Part shown: positions 33,893-44,905 of the stretch, piece by piece
How the letters are laid out: each line of letters begins with the position of its first letter
Position numbering within the stretch: position 1 is the first letter of the stretch
From: Dugong dugon
Lineage: Eukaryota > Chordata > Mammalia > Sirenia > Dugongidae
Length of the DNA: 64,000 nt
Reading direction: 5' to 3'
Assembly (NCBI GenBank): GCA_030035585.1
Contig: CM057477.1
Location: 63,159,447-63,223,446, forward strand
Made by a program: the position numbers and the translations under genes
The notes under the pieces: generated by a model
Databases searched by the model: none
Seen by the model: the letters and a program-made list of their open reading frames with translations, nothing else
Told to the model about the DNA's origin: nothing

Positions 33893-34533
33893 TGTGGTGG
33901 ACTAAATAATGCCCTCCCCTCAAGATGCCCACATCCGAATCTCTGAAACATTGTTTGGCAAGAAGACTTTTTGAATATGATTAAGGAGCTTCAGATGAAG
34001 AGATTATCATGGATTTTCCAGATGAACGGGGTATAATCACGAAGGTCCTTGTAAGCGGGCCAAAGGAGGAGTCAAAGAGAAGGCCATGCAGCAATGGAAG
34101 TGGAGATTGGAGTGATGCCTTTTGAAGATGGAGGAAGGGGCCACAAGCCAAGGAATGCAGGCAGGCAATGTTGTTGTTGTGTTGTTATTGGTTGTGGAGT
34201 TGATTCCAACTCATGGCGACCCCACGTGTTACAGAGTAGAAATGCTCCATAGGATTTTCTTGGCTGTAATCTTAATGGAAGTAGATCACCAGATCTTTTC
34301 TTCTGTGGTACCACTGGGCAGGTTCAAACTGCCGACCTCTAGGTTAGCAGTCAGGTGCGAACCATTTGCACCACCTAGATAAGGAAATGGATTCTACCCT
34401 AGAGCCTCTAGAAGGAATCAGCATTGCTAACACCTTGACTTTACAGCAGTAAAACTGATTTCAGATTCCTGACCTCCAGAACTGTAAGAGAATAGATTTG
34501 TGTTGTCTTAAGTCACTAAACTTGCGGTAATTT
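33893..34533 (+). mobile_element. MLT1-type LTR (ERVL-MaLR) with an AfroSINE inside
   Basis: Opens 'tgtggtggactaaataatgc', runs through 'ggaggaaggggccacaagcc' and ends near 'aagtcactaaacttgcggta'. A placental-wide, old solo LTR. The AfroSINE at 34170-34378 is a later insertion. Confidence 0.85.
34170..34378 (-). mobile_element. AfroSINE (long form) in MLT1 LTR
   Basis: (TTG)n tail at 34170-34190, 'gattccaactcatggcgacc' at 34202, head near 34378. Confidence 0.9.
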
Positions 34534-34799
34534 GAGATTAAGTTTGAGATAAAATGGGCCAAATGAGTAAATTATAGAAATTCCATATTCCTTGGTATAG
34601 TTTCCAGGGCCCACAGACCAGAACTGTTCTCTTTCTGTGATTTGAACCCTCTGAAAATGTAGATGACCCCACAAGTCCCCAGATACGGAGTGATGCAAGT
34701 CCCGAGGTGAGGGGTATGTTTGTTTTACCCAATCTTCTCTCCAGGACCTGCACAGTGTGTACAGGGCACACTAAGCTTCTGGTGGTAGGGTGCTTCTCA

Positions 34800-34903
34800 A
34801 ATGTATCCCTCGTGTGGTCCCTTCCCCGCCCTCACCGCCTCAGTGTGGGCTGGAACTAGTGACTTGCTTCTAGAGAATAGAATATGGCAAAGGTGATGGG
34901 ATG
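34800..34903 (+). mobile_element. Old MaLR-like LTR, left half
   Basis: Opening region of an old LTR-type repeat ('gacttgcttctagagaatag') that is cut at the target ggatg (34899-34903) and continues at 35339. Confidence 0.65.
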
Positions 34904-35338
34904 TGTATCCGTTTCTAAGGGCTGCCTAAACAAAGAACCCCAAAGTCTGTGCCTTAAAATGACAGAAATGTATTGTCTCACAGTTCTGGAGGCTAGAAGT
35001 CCAAATTCAGGGTACCAGGAGGGCCATGTTCTCTCTGAAGCCTCTAGGGGAAGATCCTTTCTTGTCTGTCCCAACTTCTGGTAGCCCCAGGTGTTCCTTG
35101 TTTGTGGCACTGTAACTTCATCATCACATGACCGTCTTTCCTTTGTCTCTCTGTGTCCCTTCTCTTTTAAAAGACGGACTCTGATGGGATTAGGACTGAT
35201 CCTATGCCAGTATGACCTCATGTTAACTTAATTGGTAATATCCTGAAAGACCCTATTTCCAAACAAGGCCAAGTCCACAAATACCAGGGGTCAGGACTTC
35301 AACATATCTTTTGGAGGGACACAATTCAATCCATAACA
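34904..35338 (-). mobile_element. MLT1-like solo LTR nested in an older LTR
   Basis: 435 bp, TG...CA ends, perfect 5-bp duplication ggatg (34899-34903, 35339-35343). Contains 'cacagttctggaggctagaa' and 'gggacacaattcaatccata'. Looks whole as a solo LTR. Confidence 0.88.
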
Positions 35339-35787
35339 GGATGTCACTTCTAAGATTAGTTTATAAAAAGACTATGACTTCCACCTTGCTTGCACTCTCT
35401 CTGTCTTTGTCTCTCTTGCTTGCTCTAAGGAAGCCAGCTATCATGTTTGTAAACTGCCCTCTAAGGAGAGGTCAATCTGCAGTGCACCAAGAGAGGCCTC
35501 CAGCCAACAGCAAGTGAGGAACTAAAGCCCTTAGTCTGACAGCCAGCCCACTGAAACTGAATCCTGCCAACAACCACTTGATTGAGCTTGGAAGTGGATC
35601 CATACCTTTAACATGATTTTGGTTCCTGCCCACACCTTGATTGCAGCCTGTGAGAGGCCATGAACCAGAGGGCCCAGCTAAGCCACCCCCAGATTCCTGA
35701 CCTATAGAAACTGAGAGATAATAAATGTTGTGTTAAGCCATTAATTTGGGGGGTAATTTGTTACGCAGCAACAAGTCAAATGAATGA
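35339..35787 (+). mobile_element. Old MaLR-like LTR, right half
   Basis: Continues 'ggatgtcacttctaagatta', then 'aagccagctatcatgtttgt' and ends near 'taatttgttacgcagcaaca'. The poly(A) signal region is 'gataataaatgttgtgtt' near 35718. Confidence 0.7.
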
Positions 35788-36456
35788 AATGTCACTGTTG
35801 CATGATGGGAATGTGGACCATCAAGACTCCTCTCGTGGTCCATTGAAGACCACCTCTCATACTTAGAGCAACTCATCATCCTGCTTACTTATGGATACTT
35901 ACCTCCTGGATGGGGCACACATGATGTCCTAAGGCAACCCATTTCATTTCTGGACAGCTTAGACAGGAAGCTTTCTTACAATCAGCTGAAGTATCTCAGT
36001 TCCTATCCATCAATCTTAGTCTGACTTCTTGGGGCGCTAAAGAACAAATCAAATTTCCCTTCTATAGACAACTCTTGATGTACTTGAGGGCAGCTACCAG
36101 GGTTTCTGTGAGTCTTCTCTCAACAGGCTAAAAAACTCCCAGGTCCTGTCACTTCTCATGTGACATTTTTCAAAACACTTAAAAGTTCTCTATAGAACTC
36201 CACCTGAGATTTACATCATAAATGTGCCTTAAATGTCTCTGACTGTGCCTCCAAATTCCCAGTTTCAGAAGAAACACTTCCTCAAAGACTGACCATGGGG
36301 CTGCCTTAGTGAGGATGTGGAACCCCCTGTCGCCTTGGGCTGTGAAAAGCTGGACTGACAAGTGTCCCAGAGGCCTTGGGCAAGGTATCATATCAACACT
36401 CATTTTTCTGCTAAGCCAGACTTCTTGTTAAGTCTCAGACCCCTCTTCAGCATTAG
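35788..36456. other. Unrecognised spacer
   Basis: No repeat or exon recognised. Confidence 0.5.
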
Positions 36457-36461
36457 GAAGC

Positions 36462-36838
36462 TATCTTAGTTGCCTAGTGCTGCCGTAACAGAAATACCAC
36501 AAGTGTGTGGCTTTAAAGAACAAACACAGTTCTGGAGGCTAAAAGTCCAAATCAGAGTCTCAGCTGTTTTAATCCCTTCTTTGTAGGCAGTCCTGGGTGT
36601 TCCTTGGTTCTTTGGCTTACAGGTGATCCTCACATGGCATCTGTCTTCCCCCGAGTGTGTCTCTGTGTCCATTCTACTTTTTGTAACTCAGAAGTGATTA
36701 GACTTAGAACCCATCCCACTCGGTTTTGATCTAATTAACATAACAAAGAAAACTCTATCCAAGTAGGATTACATTCACAGGTATAAGGTTTAGAATTCCA
36801 ACCCCTTGTATTGGTGGGACACAATCTAATCCATAACA
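36462..36838 (-). mobile_element. Solo LTR (family B, MLT1-like)
   Basis: 377 bp with a perfect 5-bp duplication gaagc (36457-36461, 36839-36843). Shares 'ggtgttccttggttctttgg' and 'cctcacatggcatctgtctt' with 39768-40191. Confidence 0.87.
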
Positions 36839-36843
36839 GAAGC

Positions 36844-37427
36844 CTTGCACAGGCATGAGAACCTGACAACCTGCTCCCTCTCTCCCTCCCCTCTCCTCAG
36901 AAGCCAGCTATTAAACGTGTCCAGGAGACCTCCCAGCATGTGAGGACTCCTTCTTCTCCTGAGGTCTCATGCCTTGAACATGAGACCAAGGAGGGCCAGA
37001 GTTTATTTGTCCTGGGCTGCTGTATTTGTACAGGCTGTTTTCCGGAGGTAACCCAAAGCCTCTCTTAAAGAGCACAGAGGGAAGGTGGGGTGGAGGCGAG
37101 CTCTGCAGGCCCCCTGCCCAAGCTACGGCCCCTGGTGAGAATGCTTTTATTTGTGTGGAGGCTTCCCAGCCCCCAACCATGGACTGTTTATTTACATTCA
37201 AGAAGCAAATATTGAAAAATGAAACTCAAACCAGCAGGAATTCAGACAGCAAAATTCTGGGTGGTGAGGAAGATTCTATGATAATTTCCCAAGCAGGATT
37301 TCAGAGATTTTCTCCTGATGCTAATTATTTTTAAGAACGGAACGCTCCCTTGCCTTACTCCTGTGTTGCTAGCCTCGGTCCTCAGATTCTAGGCCCCAGT
37401 GCAGCTCTGCACTCCCTGTGCTTGCTT
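36844..37427. other. Repeat-free stretch, candidate conserved non-coding DNA
   Basis: No repeat visible. 37140-37330 holds a forkhead-like word and two AT-rich homeodomain-like words (ctaattattt at 37321). No exon supported. Confidence 0.35.
37185..37196 (+). promoter_or_regulatory. Forkhead-like site
   Basis: tgtttatttaca contains two overlapping forkhead-like cores. Match by eye to a short motif only. Confidence 0.2.
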
Positions 37428-37665
37428 CCACTTATTAGGCGCTTACTGAATGCTGAGTTCTGTAGCCAATGCTGTCCAAGCTCCCCTCGTTTCATGATCA
37501 CGATTCAATGAGACAGGCACCACTACTGCACCTAGCTTACAAATGAGGAAACGGACCCTTGGAGAGGTCCGGTAATTTGCCCAAAGTCACAGAGCAAGTA
37601 AGTACAGACCCTGGAGACCAGCTCATGTCCGTTTGACTTTGAAGCCAGGCCACTAACCACTGTCA
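37428..37665 (-). mobile_element. MIR SINE
   Basis: Nearly full-length reverse MIR: 'cttattaggcgcttactgaa', 'acaaatgaggaaacggaccc', 'cccaaagtcacagagcaagt', 'gaagccaggccactaaccac'. Confidence 0.9.
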
Positions 37666-37728
37666 TTCACCACCTCCCCAAGAAAGGACTGCTTCCTGCC
37701 CTCTTCTTTTTAAAAAACCTCTGCTCTC

Positions 37729-38174
37729 AGTAGAAGGATGGGATACAGAACTCAAATTCTAGTAAGAAGACCAGACTTAATGGTCTGACTGAGACTGGAG
37801 GTGCCCCAGAAAGCATGGCGCCTGGTCTATCCATCACCCCAGAACTAAAATAATTTCTGAGGCCAACTCTTCAGACAGGGATTGGACTGGACTATGGGAC
37901 ATAAAGTGATACTTGTGAAGAATGTGCCTCTTAGTCAAGTAGATACAACAGACCAAAGGGGCAGCTTCTGTCCAGAGGTGAGATGGGAAGGCAGAGAGAG
38001 TTAGGAGCTGGGTGAACGTTCATGGGGAATCAGGGGTGAAGGGGAGGAGTGTGCTGTCACAGAGTGGGGTGAGCAGTTGGGGTCTCATAACAATGTATAT
38101 AAAAAAAAATTCTGTATGGGAGACTAACTTGAAATGTAAACTTCATTTAATCGCAACAATAAAAAAAATTTAAA
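37729..38174 (+). mobile_element. L1 3' UTR end with long target duplication
   Basis: Perfect 17-bp duplication aaaaaacctctgctctc at 37712-37728 and 38175-38191. The body is a diverged form of the afrothere L1 3' UTR ('agaccagacttaatggtctg') with A-runs near 38100 and 38160. Only 446 bp long. Confidence 0.9.
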
Positions 38175-38274
38175 AAAAAACCTCTGCTCTCTAAATTCTA
38201 AATTTATTTCATCTATTGATATCACTTTATCCATAGCCTTTCATTTTTATTTTTAAAGAACTGCAGTAGAGTAG

Positions 38275-38475
38275 CATTTCTCAACGTCTACACTATTGAC
38301 ATTTTGGGCCGGCTAATTCTTTATTGTGGGGGCTGTCCTATGCATTGTAGGATGTTTTAGCAGCATCCCCAACCTCTACCTACTAGATATCAGTAGCACC
38401 CTCTTCCCCCAGTTGTCTCCAGATACTTCCAAGTGTCCTCTGAGGAGCACAATCATCCCCAGTTGAGAACCACTG
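38275..38475 (-). mobile_element. MER20 (hAT-Charlie non-autonomous DNA transposon)
   Basis: Minus strand opens 'cagtggttctcaactgggga' and includes 'gatgctgctaaaacatccta'; ends near 38275 with 'gttgagaaatg'. Length about 200 bp fits the 219-bp family. Target duplication no longer visible. Confidence 0.85.
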
Positions 38476-38584
38476 TGTCAAATTGGCTAGGCTATGGTTC
38501 CCAGTGCTTTGGCCAAACACTAGTGTAGTTGCTGTCAAGGAGTAGTAACATGTAATTAAATCAGTTGGCCTCAAGTAGAGCAGA
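38476..38584. other. Short spacer
   Basis: Nothing recognised. Confidence 0.5.
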
Positions 38585-38790
38585 TTACCTTCCGTAATGT
38601 AATATAATGGAATCAGCTTCCATAATGTAATCTGATGTACTGTAATGTAATCAATCAGTTGAGGTCATCCCAGTGTAGGGTAAGTCCTAAGCCTAATCAC
38701 TTCTGAGTTAATAAAGACAAAAATAGTCACAGAGACGCACACAGGGGAAGATAGATGCCATGTGAGGATTGCCAAGGAACCAAGGAACAC
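38585..38790 (+). mobile_element. Family B LTR fragment
   Basis: Carries the (TAATGTAATC)-like run at 38590-38655 and 'gaagatagatgccatgtgag'. The run and its surroundings are the reverse complement of 59640-59720 within another family B LTR. Both ends are missing. Confidence 0.7.
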
Positions 38791-39149
38791 CTGGGCCTTC
38801 CAACGAGGCTCAATCTCACTGGTGCCCCCTCTGAGAGACTGGGTGGGACACACCTTAGAATTGTGCCCCAAAAGATTAGGAAGCTGCAGTATTTTTTTTC
38901 CCATTATCCAGGGATAATGCAATAGTATAATATAATAGCATTAAGTTATATCACTGGAGCAGATACTGCCATGGCCCTGGTCACATTCCTTTGGCTTGGA
39001 TCCAAGGTCACCTACAGCTTTGGTGGACCATTCTTATACACCCTGTGATAGGGACTCTTTAAAATGGGGGGTCTCCTGGACTTTATGCCCTAGTGTAATT
39101 TCCTCCTCTTGTGTGTGAGATAGTCTTAGCAACTCGATTCTAATGAATT
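38791..39149. other. Unrecognised spacer
   Basis: May hold the diverged remainder of the LTR to about 38850. Otherwise nothing. Confidence 0.4.
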
Positions 39150-39345
39150 GTTGTTAGCTGCTGTAGAGTCGGCTCCTGACTCATGGCAACCCCATGCACA
39201 ACAGAATGAAAGGCTGCCTGGTCTTGCACCATCCCCATGATTGGTTGCAGATTGGACCACTGTGATCCATAGAGTTTTCATTGGCTGATTTTTGGAAGTA
39301 GATCACCAGTCCTTTTTTCCTAGTCTGTCCTAGTCTTTGGTTGTC
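39150..39345 (-). mobile_element. Composite RTE-tailed SINE, 5'-truncated
   Basis: 'tgttgttagctgctgtagag' at about 39150, 'gatccatagagttttcattg' near 39262. The tRNA-like head is absent. Confidence 0.82.
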
Positions 39346-39762
39346 TTCAAACTGAGAGGCCCTGGAGCACACCATTTTGAAAAAGTAAACATTACTAAAA
39401 ATGGGGACATTTGAAAGGCTTGGAAGACACCTTCAGACTCAAGGCAAATCTGAAACTCATTTGAACTGAGTGTCAGGCACTACATTAAATTCTAGAGAGT
39501 TAAAAAAAGAGTGGTACCTGCCCTCAGGAAAGTACTGGCTGCTGGGGGATGAAGGAGTAAACCAAGGATTGCACAACAGTGTGCTAAGTACTATGCTAGA
39601 TATAGGAATATCAAACTATGGTGGTCCAGGACAGGAGTATCAAATTCCAGCTGTATGGGAGGGTGATTGAAATCTTCCTGCTTTTCTGATGTAAAACTAC
39701 TGCCTCTTTTTTCTTGTAGGATGGTCCTTGTAGGATAACCAACATTCCTATCATGTATTTTC
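39346..39762. other. Spacer with weak old-repeat features
   Basis: 39470-39610 ('gtgtcaggcactacattaaa', 'cagtgtgctaagtactatgc') resembles an old L2- or MIR-related element, too diverged to name. Confidence 0.35.
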
Positions 39763-39767
39763 ATATG

Positions 39768-40191
39768 TGTCTTAGTTTCCTAGTGCTGATGTAACAAATA
39801 CCACAGGTAGGTGGCTTTAAAAAACAGAAATTTATTTTCTCACAGTTTTGTAGGCTAAAAATCCAAATCAAGTTCTCAGCTGTGTTAATTCCTTCCTTGT
39901 AGGTAGTCTTGGGTGTTCCTTGATTCCTTGGCTTGTAGACGATCCTCACATGGCATCTGTCTTCCCCTAGTGTCTGTGAGCATGTCTCTGTCTCTATTCT
40001 GGTGTTTATATAACTCAGAAGCTATTAGGTTTAGGATCCACTTACACTGGCATGACCTCAACTGATTGATTATATTACATTAGATTGCCTTATGGAAAGG
40101 TGGTTACATTACATTACATTAACAGGCGTTACATTCACAGGAGTTAGGATTCCAATACATATTGTTGGTGGACACAATTCAGTTCATCACA
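39768..40191 (-). mobile_element. Solo LTR (family B, MLT1-like)
   Basis: 424 bp with a perfect 5-bp duplication atatg (39763-39767, 40192-40196). Holds a short TTACATTACATTA run near 40110. Looks whole as an LTR. Confidence 0.89.
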
Positions 40192-40354
40192 ATATGCTCA
40201 AACTTCCATGAAGATTTACTTGCAGACACTTTCCAGGTGGGTCATGCTTTAGAAGGGACATCATGCCTAGCTCCTGAAGTAAAATAGGAATACACGGGGA
40301 AGAAGTAAGAAAGAACAGAATGGCAGAGACAAGCTAACACATCTAGAGAACAGA

Positions 40355-41252
40355 TGTAATGGACTGAATTGTGCCTCCCAAAAATATGTGTTGAAGTCCT
40401 AACACCTGTTATCTGTGAGCATGGCCTCGTTTGGAAATAGGGTCTTTGGAGATGTGATCACAGTAGTTAACATGAGGCCATACAGAAGTAAGGAGGGTCC
40501 TAAGCCAATCTGAGTGGTGTCCTTATAAAAGGGGAAAAGAGACAGAGAGGAATAAGAGCCTTGTGAAGATTCATCCACAAGACATAGTAGAAGAGGATAC
40601 ACAGGCCTGGCTCGCTATTATTTACTCCCCATTGCTAACTGCCACATTGTCTCATGATCTTGTCTTTCCCTCCAATTCCAGTGTCTACAAAAGGTTTAAG
40701 ATAGAACTATGTTCCCCCTTGGAGGGTGGAAAACAAGTGATAATGATCTGAGGATGAAAAACCGAAGCACCCATCTTGTGACAAGAAAACCAGGAAGTCA
40801 CCAGATAACCCCCAAGAATACCAGTAAAAGATTAACTCATCTGAGACATGACCACCTCAAGGGGGAACTAATACAAACTTCTAAGACCCATAATCCTGTC
40901 CCCATAAAAGCCTTCAGCCAATCTGCAGTTGAGGAGATGGATTTTTTTTTGAGGAATCTATTCCCCTCTGTCTCCTATATATCGATGTATAATAAACCAC
41001 TTGCTTGCTCACCTCACCCCTGTCTCAGAATTGGCTATTGAGGCAGGCAGTAACAATAGAACACCTGGGGCTACCAGAAGCTGGAAGAGGCAAGAAAGGC
41101 CTTCTCCTAGAAACTTCAGAGGGAGGATTGCATGGCTGACACATTGATTTGGACTTCTAGCCTTCAGAACTGTAAGACAATAAATTCCTGTTCTTATGAG
41201 CCACCCAGTTTGTGGTACTTTGTTACGGCAGCCTGAGGAAACTAATTCAACA
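40355..41252 (+). mobile_element. MLT1-type LTR split by a second LTR
   Basis: Opens 'tgtaatggactgaattgtgc'; right part resumes at 41056 ('acacctggggctaccagaag') and ends 'ggaaactaattcaaca'. Old, shared by placentals. Without the insert it is about 430 bp. Confidence 0.85.
40588..41055 (+). mobile_element. Class I-like solo LTR nested in MLT1 LTR
   Basis: About 468 bp with a probable poly(A) signal ('gtataataaaccacttgctt' near 40987) and end 'gtaaca'. Flanks atag (40584-40587, 41056-41059) give a 4-bp duplication, as class I elements make. The left edge is uncertain because the terminal TG is not seen. Confidence 0.6.
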
Positions 41253-41624
41253 CCCCCAAACACATCAGATGACTGGCAGCCCTCATCCTCCTGCCAGTAA
41301 GCACCCAATATCTGCCCCCCATCTCAGTCCTCTGCACCCCAAGCCAGGCCATCTATGCCTCTCTGCTATAGACTATGAGCTCTCAGGCATTAATCTAATC
41401 TACACCTACCTACCAGTAATCTTGAATCACAAATGCCTCCAAGGCAAAACTCCCACTATGAGAGCGTTTTCCCCTTTTATTTAAGAAAGATCTTACCTTG
41501 GTGTTAAGTCCATTATTCTGGACATTGGGATGAAGTTCTATACCCAGTGAATAACCCTGTTGCCTAATTCCTGCTTCTTATCCATTCAGAGTAAATTGGT
41601 AGACAACCCAAGGGTAAAAAACCA
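41253..41624. other. Unrecognised spacer
   Basis: Pyrimidine-rich; nothing supported. Confidence 0.5.
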
Positions 41625-41975
41625 AAAAACTATCAAAGATTGTTTCTCTTTGTGTGTAAACCTTTTCATGAGTTTTTATAGTAGTGGCCTCATACAATAT
41701 TTTTCCTTTTGTGATTGACTTATTTCACTTACCATAATGCCCTCCAGATTCATCCATGTTGTGAGAGCTTCACAGATTGATCATTGTTCTTTATCGTTGC
41801 ATAGTACTCCATTAGGAGAAAAATGCAGAACAAAATTCTAACTCACAAAAAAAGACCAGACTTACTGGCCTGACAGAGACAGGAGAAACCCTGAGAGTAT
41901 GGACCTCAGATACCCGTTAGCTCAGTAATAAAGTCCCTGCTGAGGTTCACCCTTCAGACAAAGAGTAGACAGGCC
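41625..41975 (+). mobile_element. L1 3' UTR fragment with 5' inversion
   Basis: 41625-41817 is the reverse strand of the ORF2 end and early 3' UTR ('ctttatcgttgcatagtact'); 41818-41975 is the forward 3' UTR ('gaccagacttactggcctga'). This head-to-head order is the twin-priming pattern. The 3' end is cut off by the following SINE. Confidence 0.8.
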
Positions 41976-42352
41976 CTTCTGTGTATTCGGACTCATGGCG
42001 ACCCCAGGTATTACAGAGTAGAAGTGCTTCACAGGGTTTTCTTGGCTATAATCTTTACAAGGGGCTCTGGTGGCACAGTGGTTAAGAGCTTGGCTGCTTA
42101 ACCATAAAGGTCAGCAGTTTGAATCCACTGGCCGCTCCTTCAAAAACTTATGGGGCAGTTCTACCCTGTCCTGTAGGGTTGCTATGAGTTGGAATCGGCT
42201 CAATGGCAGCAGGTTTGTTTGTTTGTTTGAATCTTTACAAAAGCAGATCACCAGGTCTCTCTTCCATGGAACTGCTGAGTGGTTTCGAACTGCCGACCCT
42301 TAAGTTAGTAGGTGAGAGCAAACCATTTGTGTCACCCAGGGACCTTCCAAGT
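41976..42352 (-). mobile_element. AfroSINE (long form) split by another AfroSINE
   Basis: Left part 41976-42049 ('gcgaccccaggtattacaga'); right part 42241-42352 ('gcagatcaccaggtctctct'). The break lies inside the central 'ctataatctttaca' block. Confidence 0.9.
42061..42229 (+). mobile_element. AfroSINE (short form) inserted in an AfroSINE
   Basis: Opens 'ggggctctggtggcacagtg', ends in a (GTTT)n tail at 42214-42229. Perfect 11-bp duplication aatctttacaa at 42050-42060 and 42230-42240. Shows that the short form was active after the long form. Confidence 0.94.
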
Positions 42353-43054
42353 GTAAAAGGGGAGGGAAAATTGAGTCATGGAAATTTCTGACAGAACCCT
42401 ACAAGGATGCCTCCTCGGGCAAAGTCACATCTGATTTTCTCAACACCTCTCCCTTCCCCTCTTCATTAATTTTCATCTCCTTTTAGCTTCTTTTTTTTTA
42501 ATTATTGTTGTTGTTATTCTTTTTTTAACTTTCTTTTATCATTTCCTTCCTTTTCCTTATAGTTTTTCTATTTTTTTAAACTACCTTTATACCAGTCACT
42601 CTCTTCAGATGATTATTTAGATATTTAGATATTCTTATCATGAAATCATCATGTGACTTCATGGGGAACTTGATCACAGGCTCAAGCTGAAATAACTCAT
42701 AGATTCCTCTGGACATGAGGGATGGAGAAACAAGGACACACAGCCCTGTCCAAGTAGGGTATGGATCTAGGATATTGGCCCTTCAGAAGCTACTCCAAGA
42801 GTAAACTGCTCAGGAGCATCTTGAGCAAGACTTTATTATTTGTTTTAATTATTATTTAAATCATTCACTCATTCATTCTTTTATCTGTGACCTAACTCTA
42901 GCCTTGCGGAGTTACCCTTCCCTTTAGAGTTCAAGAAAAAATAGTTTCAAGTCTCTAGTGAATATGTGATGGGAAATCTAGCGCCCCCCTCCCCTCCCAT
43001 GTCTGGAGAATCTTGAGACTCAGATTTCAAGGTACAAGACTTTCTTTGTTTGTC
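42353..43054. other. AT-rich spacer
   Basis: T-rich 42480-42580 with a (TTG)n; (ATTC)n-like words near 42865. A C-run near 42985. No gene. Confidence 0.5.
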
Positions 43055-43917
43055 TGTCATAATCTGTTTTAAATAATACTTTATTGTATTTTTGATAGAT
43101 ATGTACACAGAAAAACAAGTTCCCATTCAATAATTTCTACACATATTGTTCAGTGACATTGGTTACATTCTTCATATAGTATCACCGTTCTCATTTCTGT
43201 TATTGTTGCTCCATTTCCATTAATAGTCTCACATCCTTCCAACATTCTCATCTATGCTTTAGGGTATTTGTTGACCATCTGGTCTCATACAAATGATTTT
43301 TTAAAAGAGCACAGTACTCAAGGGTGACATTCACTACTTTATGAGCTAACCTACTATTTAGCTAAAACGTGACTTGAGGGAAGAGTTTCAATTCAAGGTT
43401 TAAAGAGTATCTCAGGCCATAGTCTTGGGGATTACTCCAGTCTCAATGGGTCCAGTAAGTCTGAATTTTTTGAGAATTTGATGCTCTGGTCTACATTTTT
43501 TCTCCCTTTCTATCAGGATCCATCTATAGTGGCCCTGATGAGCATGTCCAGTAGCGGTAGCCAGGCACCATCTAGTTCTTCTTGTCTGAGGGTAGAGAAG
43601 GCCATGGTTCATGTAAACAATTAGTCCTGTAGACCAGTTCCTTCTTTGAGTCTTAGGGTTCTTTCTTTCTCTTTTGCTCCAGACAAGTAAAGACCAATAG
43701 TTGTATCTTAGATGGCCGTTCAGAAGCTTTTAAGACCCTAGATGCTACTCACCAAACTAGGTTGTAGAACATAAACTTTCTAAACTATATTATGCCAATT
43801 GACTGAGTTGTCACATGAGATTATGACTTTAAGTCTTCAAAGCAAGAAAACTGATTCCATGAGGTGACTGGTTATGTCTAAGAGGTATCAGTTTTTGTGA
43901 CCTTTGTTTGTTTTATT
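43055..43917 (-). mobile_element. L1 3' UTR, antisense
   Basis: 'cagtgacattggttacattc', 'ggtagccaggcaccatctag', 'cttttaagaccctagatgct' match the reverse of the other L1 3' UTR copies. Flanks ctttgtttgt at 43045-43054 and 43903-43912 may be the duplication. Highly decayed. Confidence 0.78.
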
Positions 43918-43958
43918 ATATATATGTGTTTGTACACAGATATACACATATATGTCTT
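43918..43958. repeat. TA/CA-rich microsatellite
   Basis: Alternating ta and ca words ('tatatatatgtgtttgtaca'). Confidence 0.75.
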
Positions 43959-43966
43959 TCTTCTTG

Positions 43967-44640
43967 TTAGGTGCCATCGGATTCCTTCCAGTTCATAGTG
44001 ACCTCACGTACAACAGAATGAAACACTGCCCGATCCTGTGCCATCCTCATGACCATTGTTATGCTTGAGCCCATTGTTGCAGCCACTGTGTCAGTCCATC
44101 TTGTTGAGGGTCTTCCTCTTTTTTGATGACCCTCCACTTTACCAAGCCTGATGTCCTTCTCCAGGGACTGGTCACTCCTGATAACATGTCCAAAGTACAT
44201 GAGACAAAGTCTCCCCATCCTCGCTTCTAAGGAGCATTCTGGTTATACTTCTTCCAAGACAGATTTGTTCATTCTTCTGGAAGTCCATGGTATACTCAAT
44301 ATTGTTCGCCAAAATCATAATTCAAAGGTGTCAATTCTTCTTTGGCCTTCCTTATTCATTGCCCAGCTTTTGCATGCATATGAGGCAACTGAAAACACTA
44401 TGGCTTGGGTCAGGCACACCTTAGTCTTTAAAGCGACATCTTTGCTTTTTAACACTTTAGTGAGGTCTTTTGCAGTAGATTTTCCCAATGCAATGTGTCA
44501 TTTGATTTCTTGACTGCTGCTCCCATGGGCATTGATTGTGGATTCAAGTAAAATGAAATCCTTGACAACTTTAATCTTTTCTCCTTATCATGATGTTGCT
44601 TATTGGTCCAGTTATGAGGATTTTTGTTTGCTTTACTTTG
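43967..44640 (-). mobile_element. RTE LINE 3' end, 5'-truncated
   Basis: Runs from the tail ('gttaggtgccatcggattcc') through the RTE C-terminal code. The minus frame at 43967-44218 gives 'YFGHVIRSDQSLEKDI' and 'RGRPSTRWTDTVAATMGSS'. Extends further 5' than 31174-31460, into the block after YADD. Confidence 0.9.
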
Positions 44641-44905
44641 AGGTATTATACATATGTATACATGTATGTACATACATATATAAACCCATTGCCGTCGAGT
44701 AGATTCCGACCCATAGCAGCTCTACAGGACAGAGTAGAACAGCCCCATAGGGTTTCAAACAAGCAGCTGATAGATTCGAACTACTGGCATTTTGGTTAGC
44801 AGCTAAACACTTAACTACTACACCACCAGGGTCCCAGATATACATATATACATACATATATATATAAACATATATACATACATTTAAACACATACTTATA
44901 TATTT
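44641..44905. repeat. (CATA)n microsatellite split by an AfroSINE
   Basis: Alternating tacatatgtatacatg-type sequence at 44647-44681 and 44837-44900, with an AfroSINE between. Confidence 0.85.
44682..44836 (-). mobile_element. AfroSINE (short form) inside a microsatellite
   Basis: 'acccattgccgtcgagtaga' at 44684, head 'gggaccctggtggtgtagta' on the minus strand at 44836. Confidence 0.9.

Noticed and set aside
34856-35221. 121-codon minus-strand frame
   Set aside because: Lies in LTR sequence of two nested elements; a shadow.
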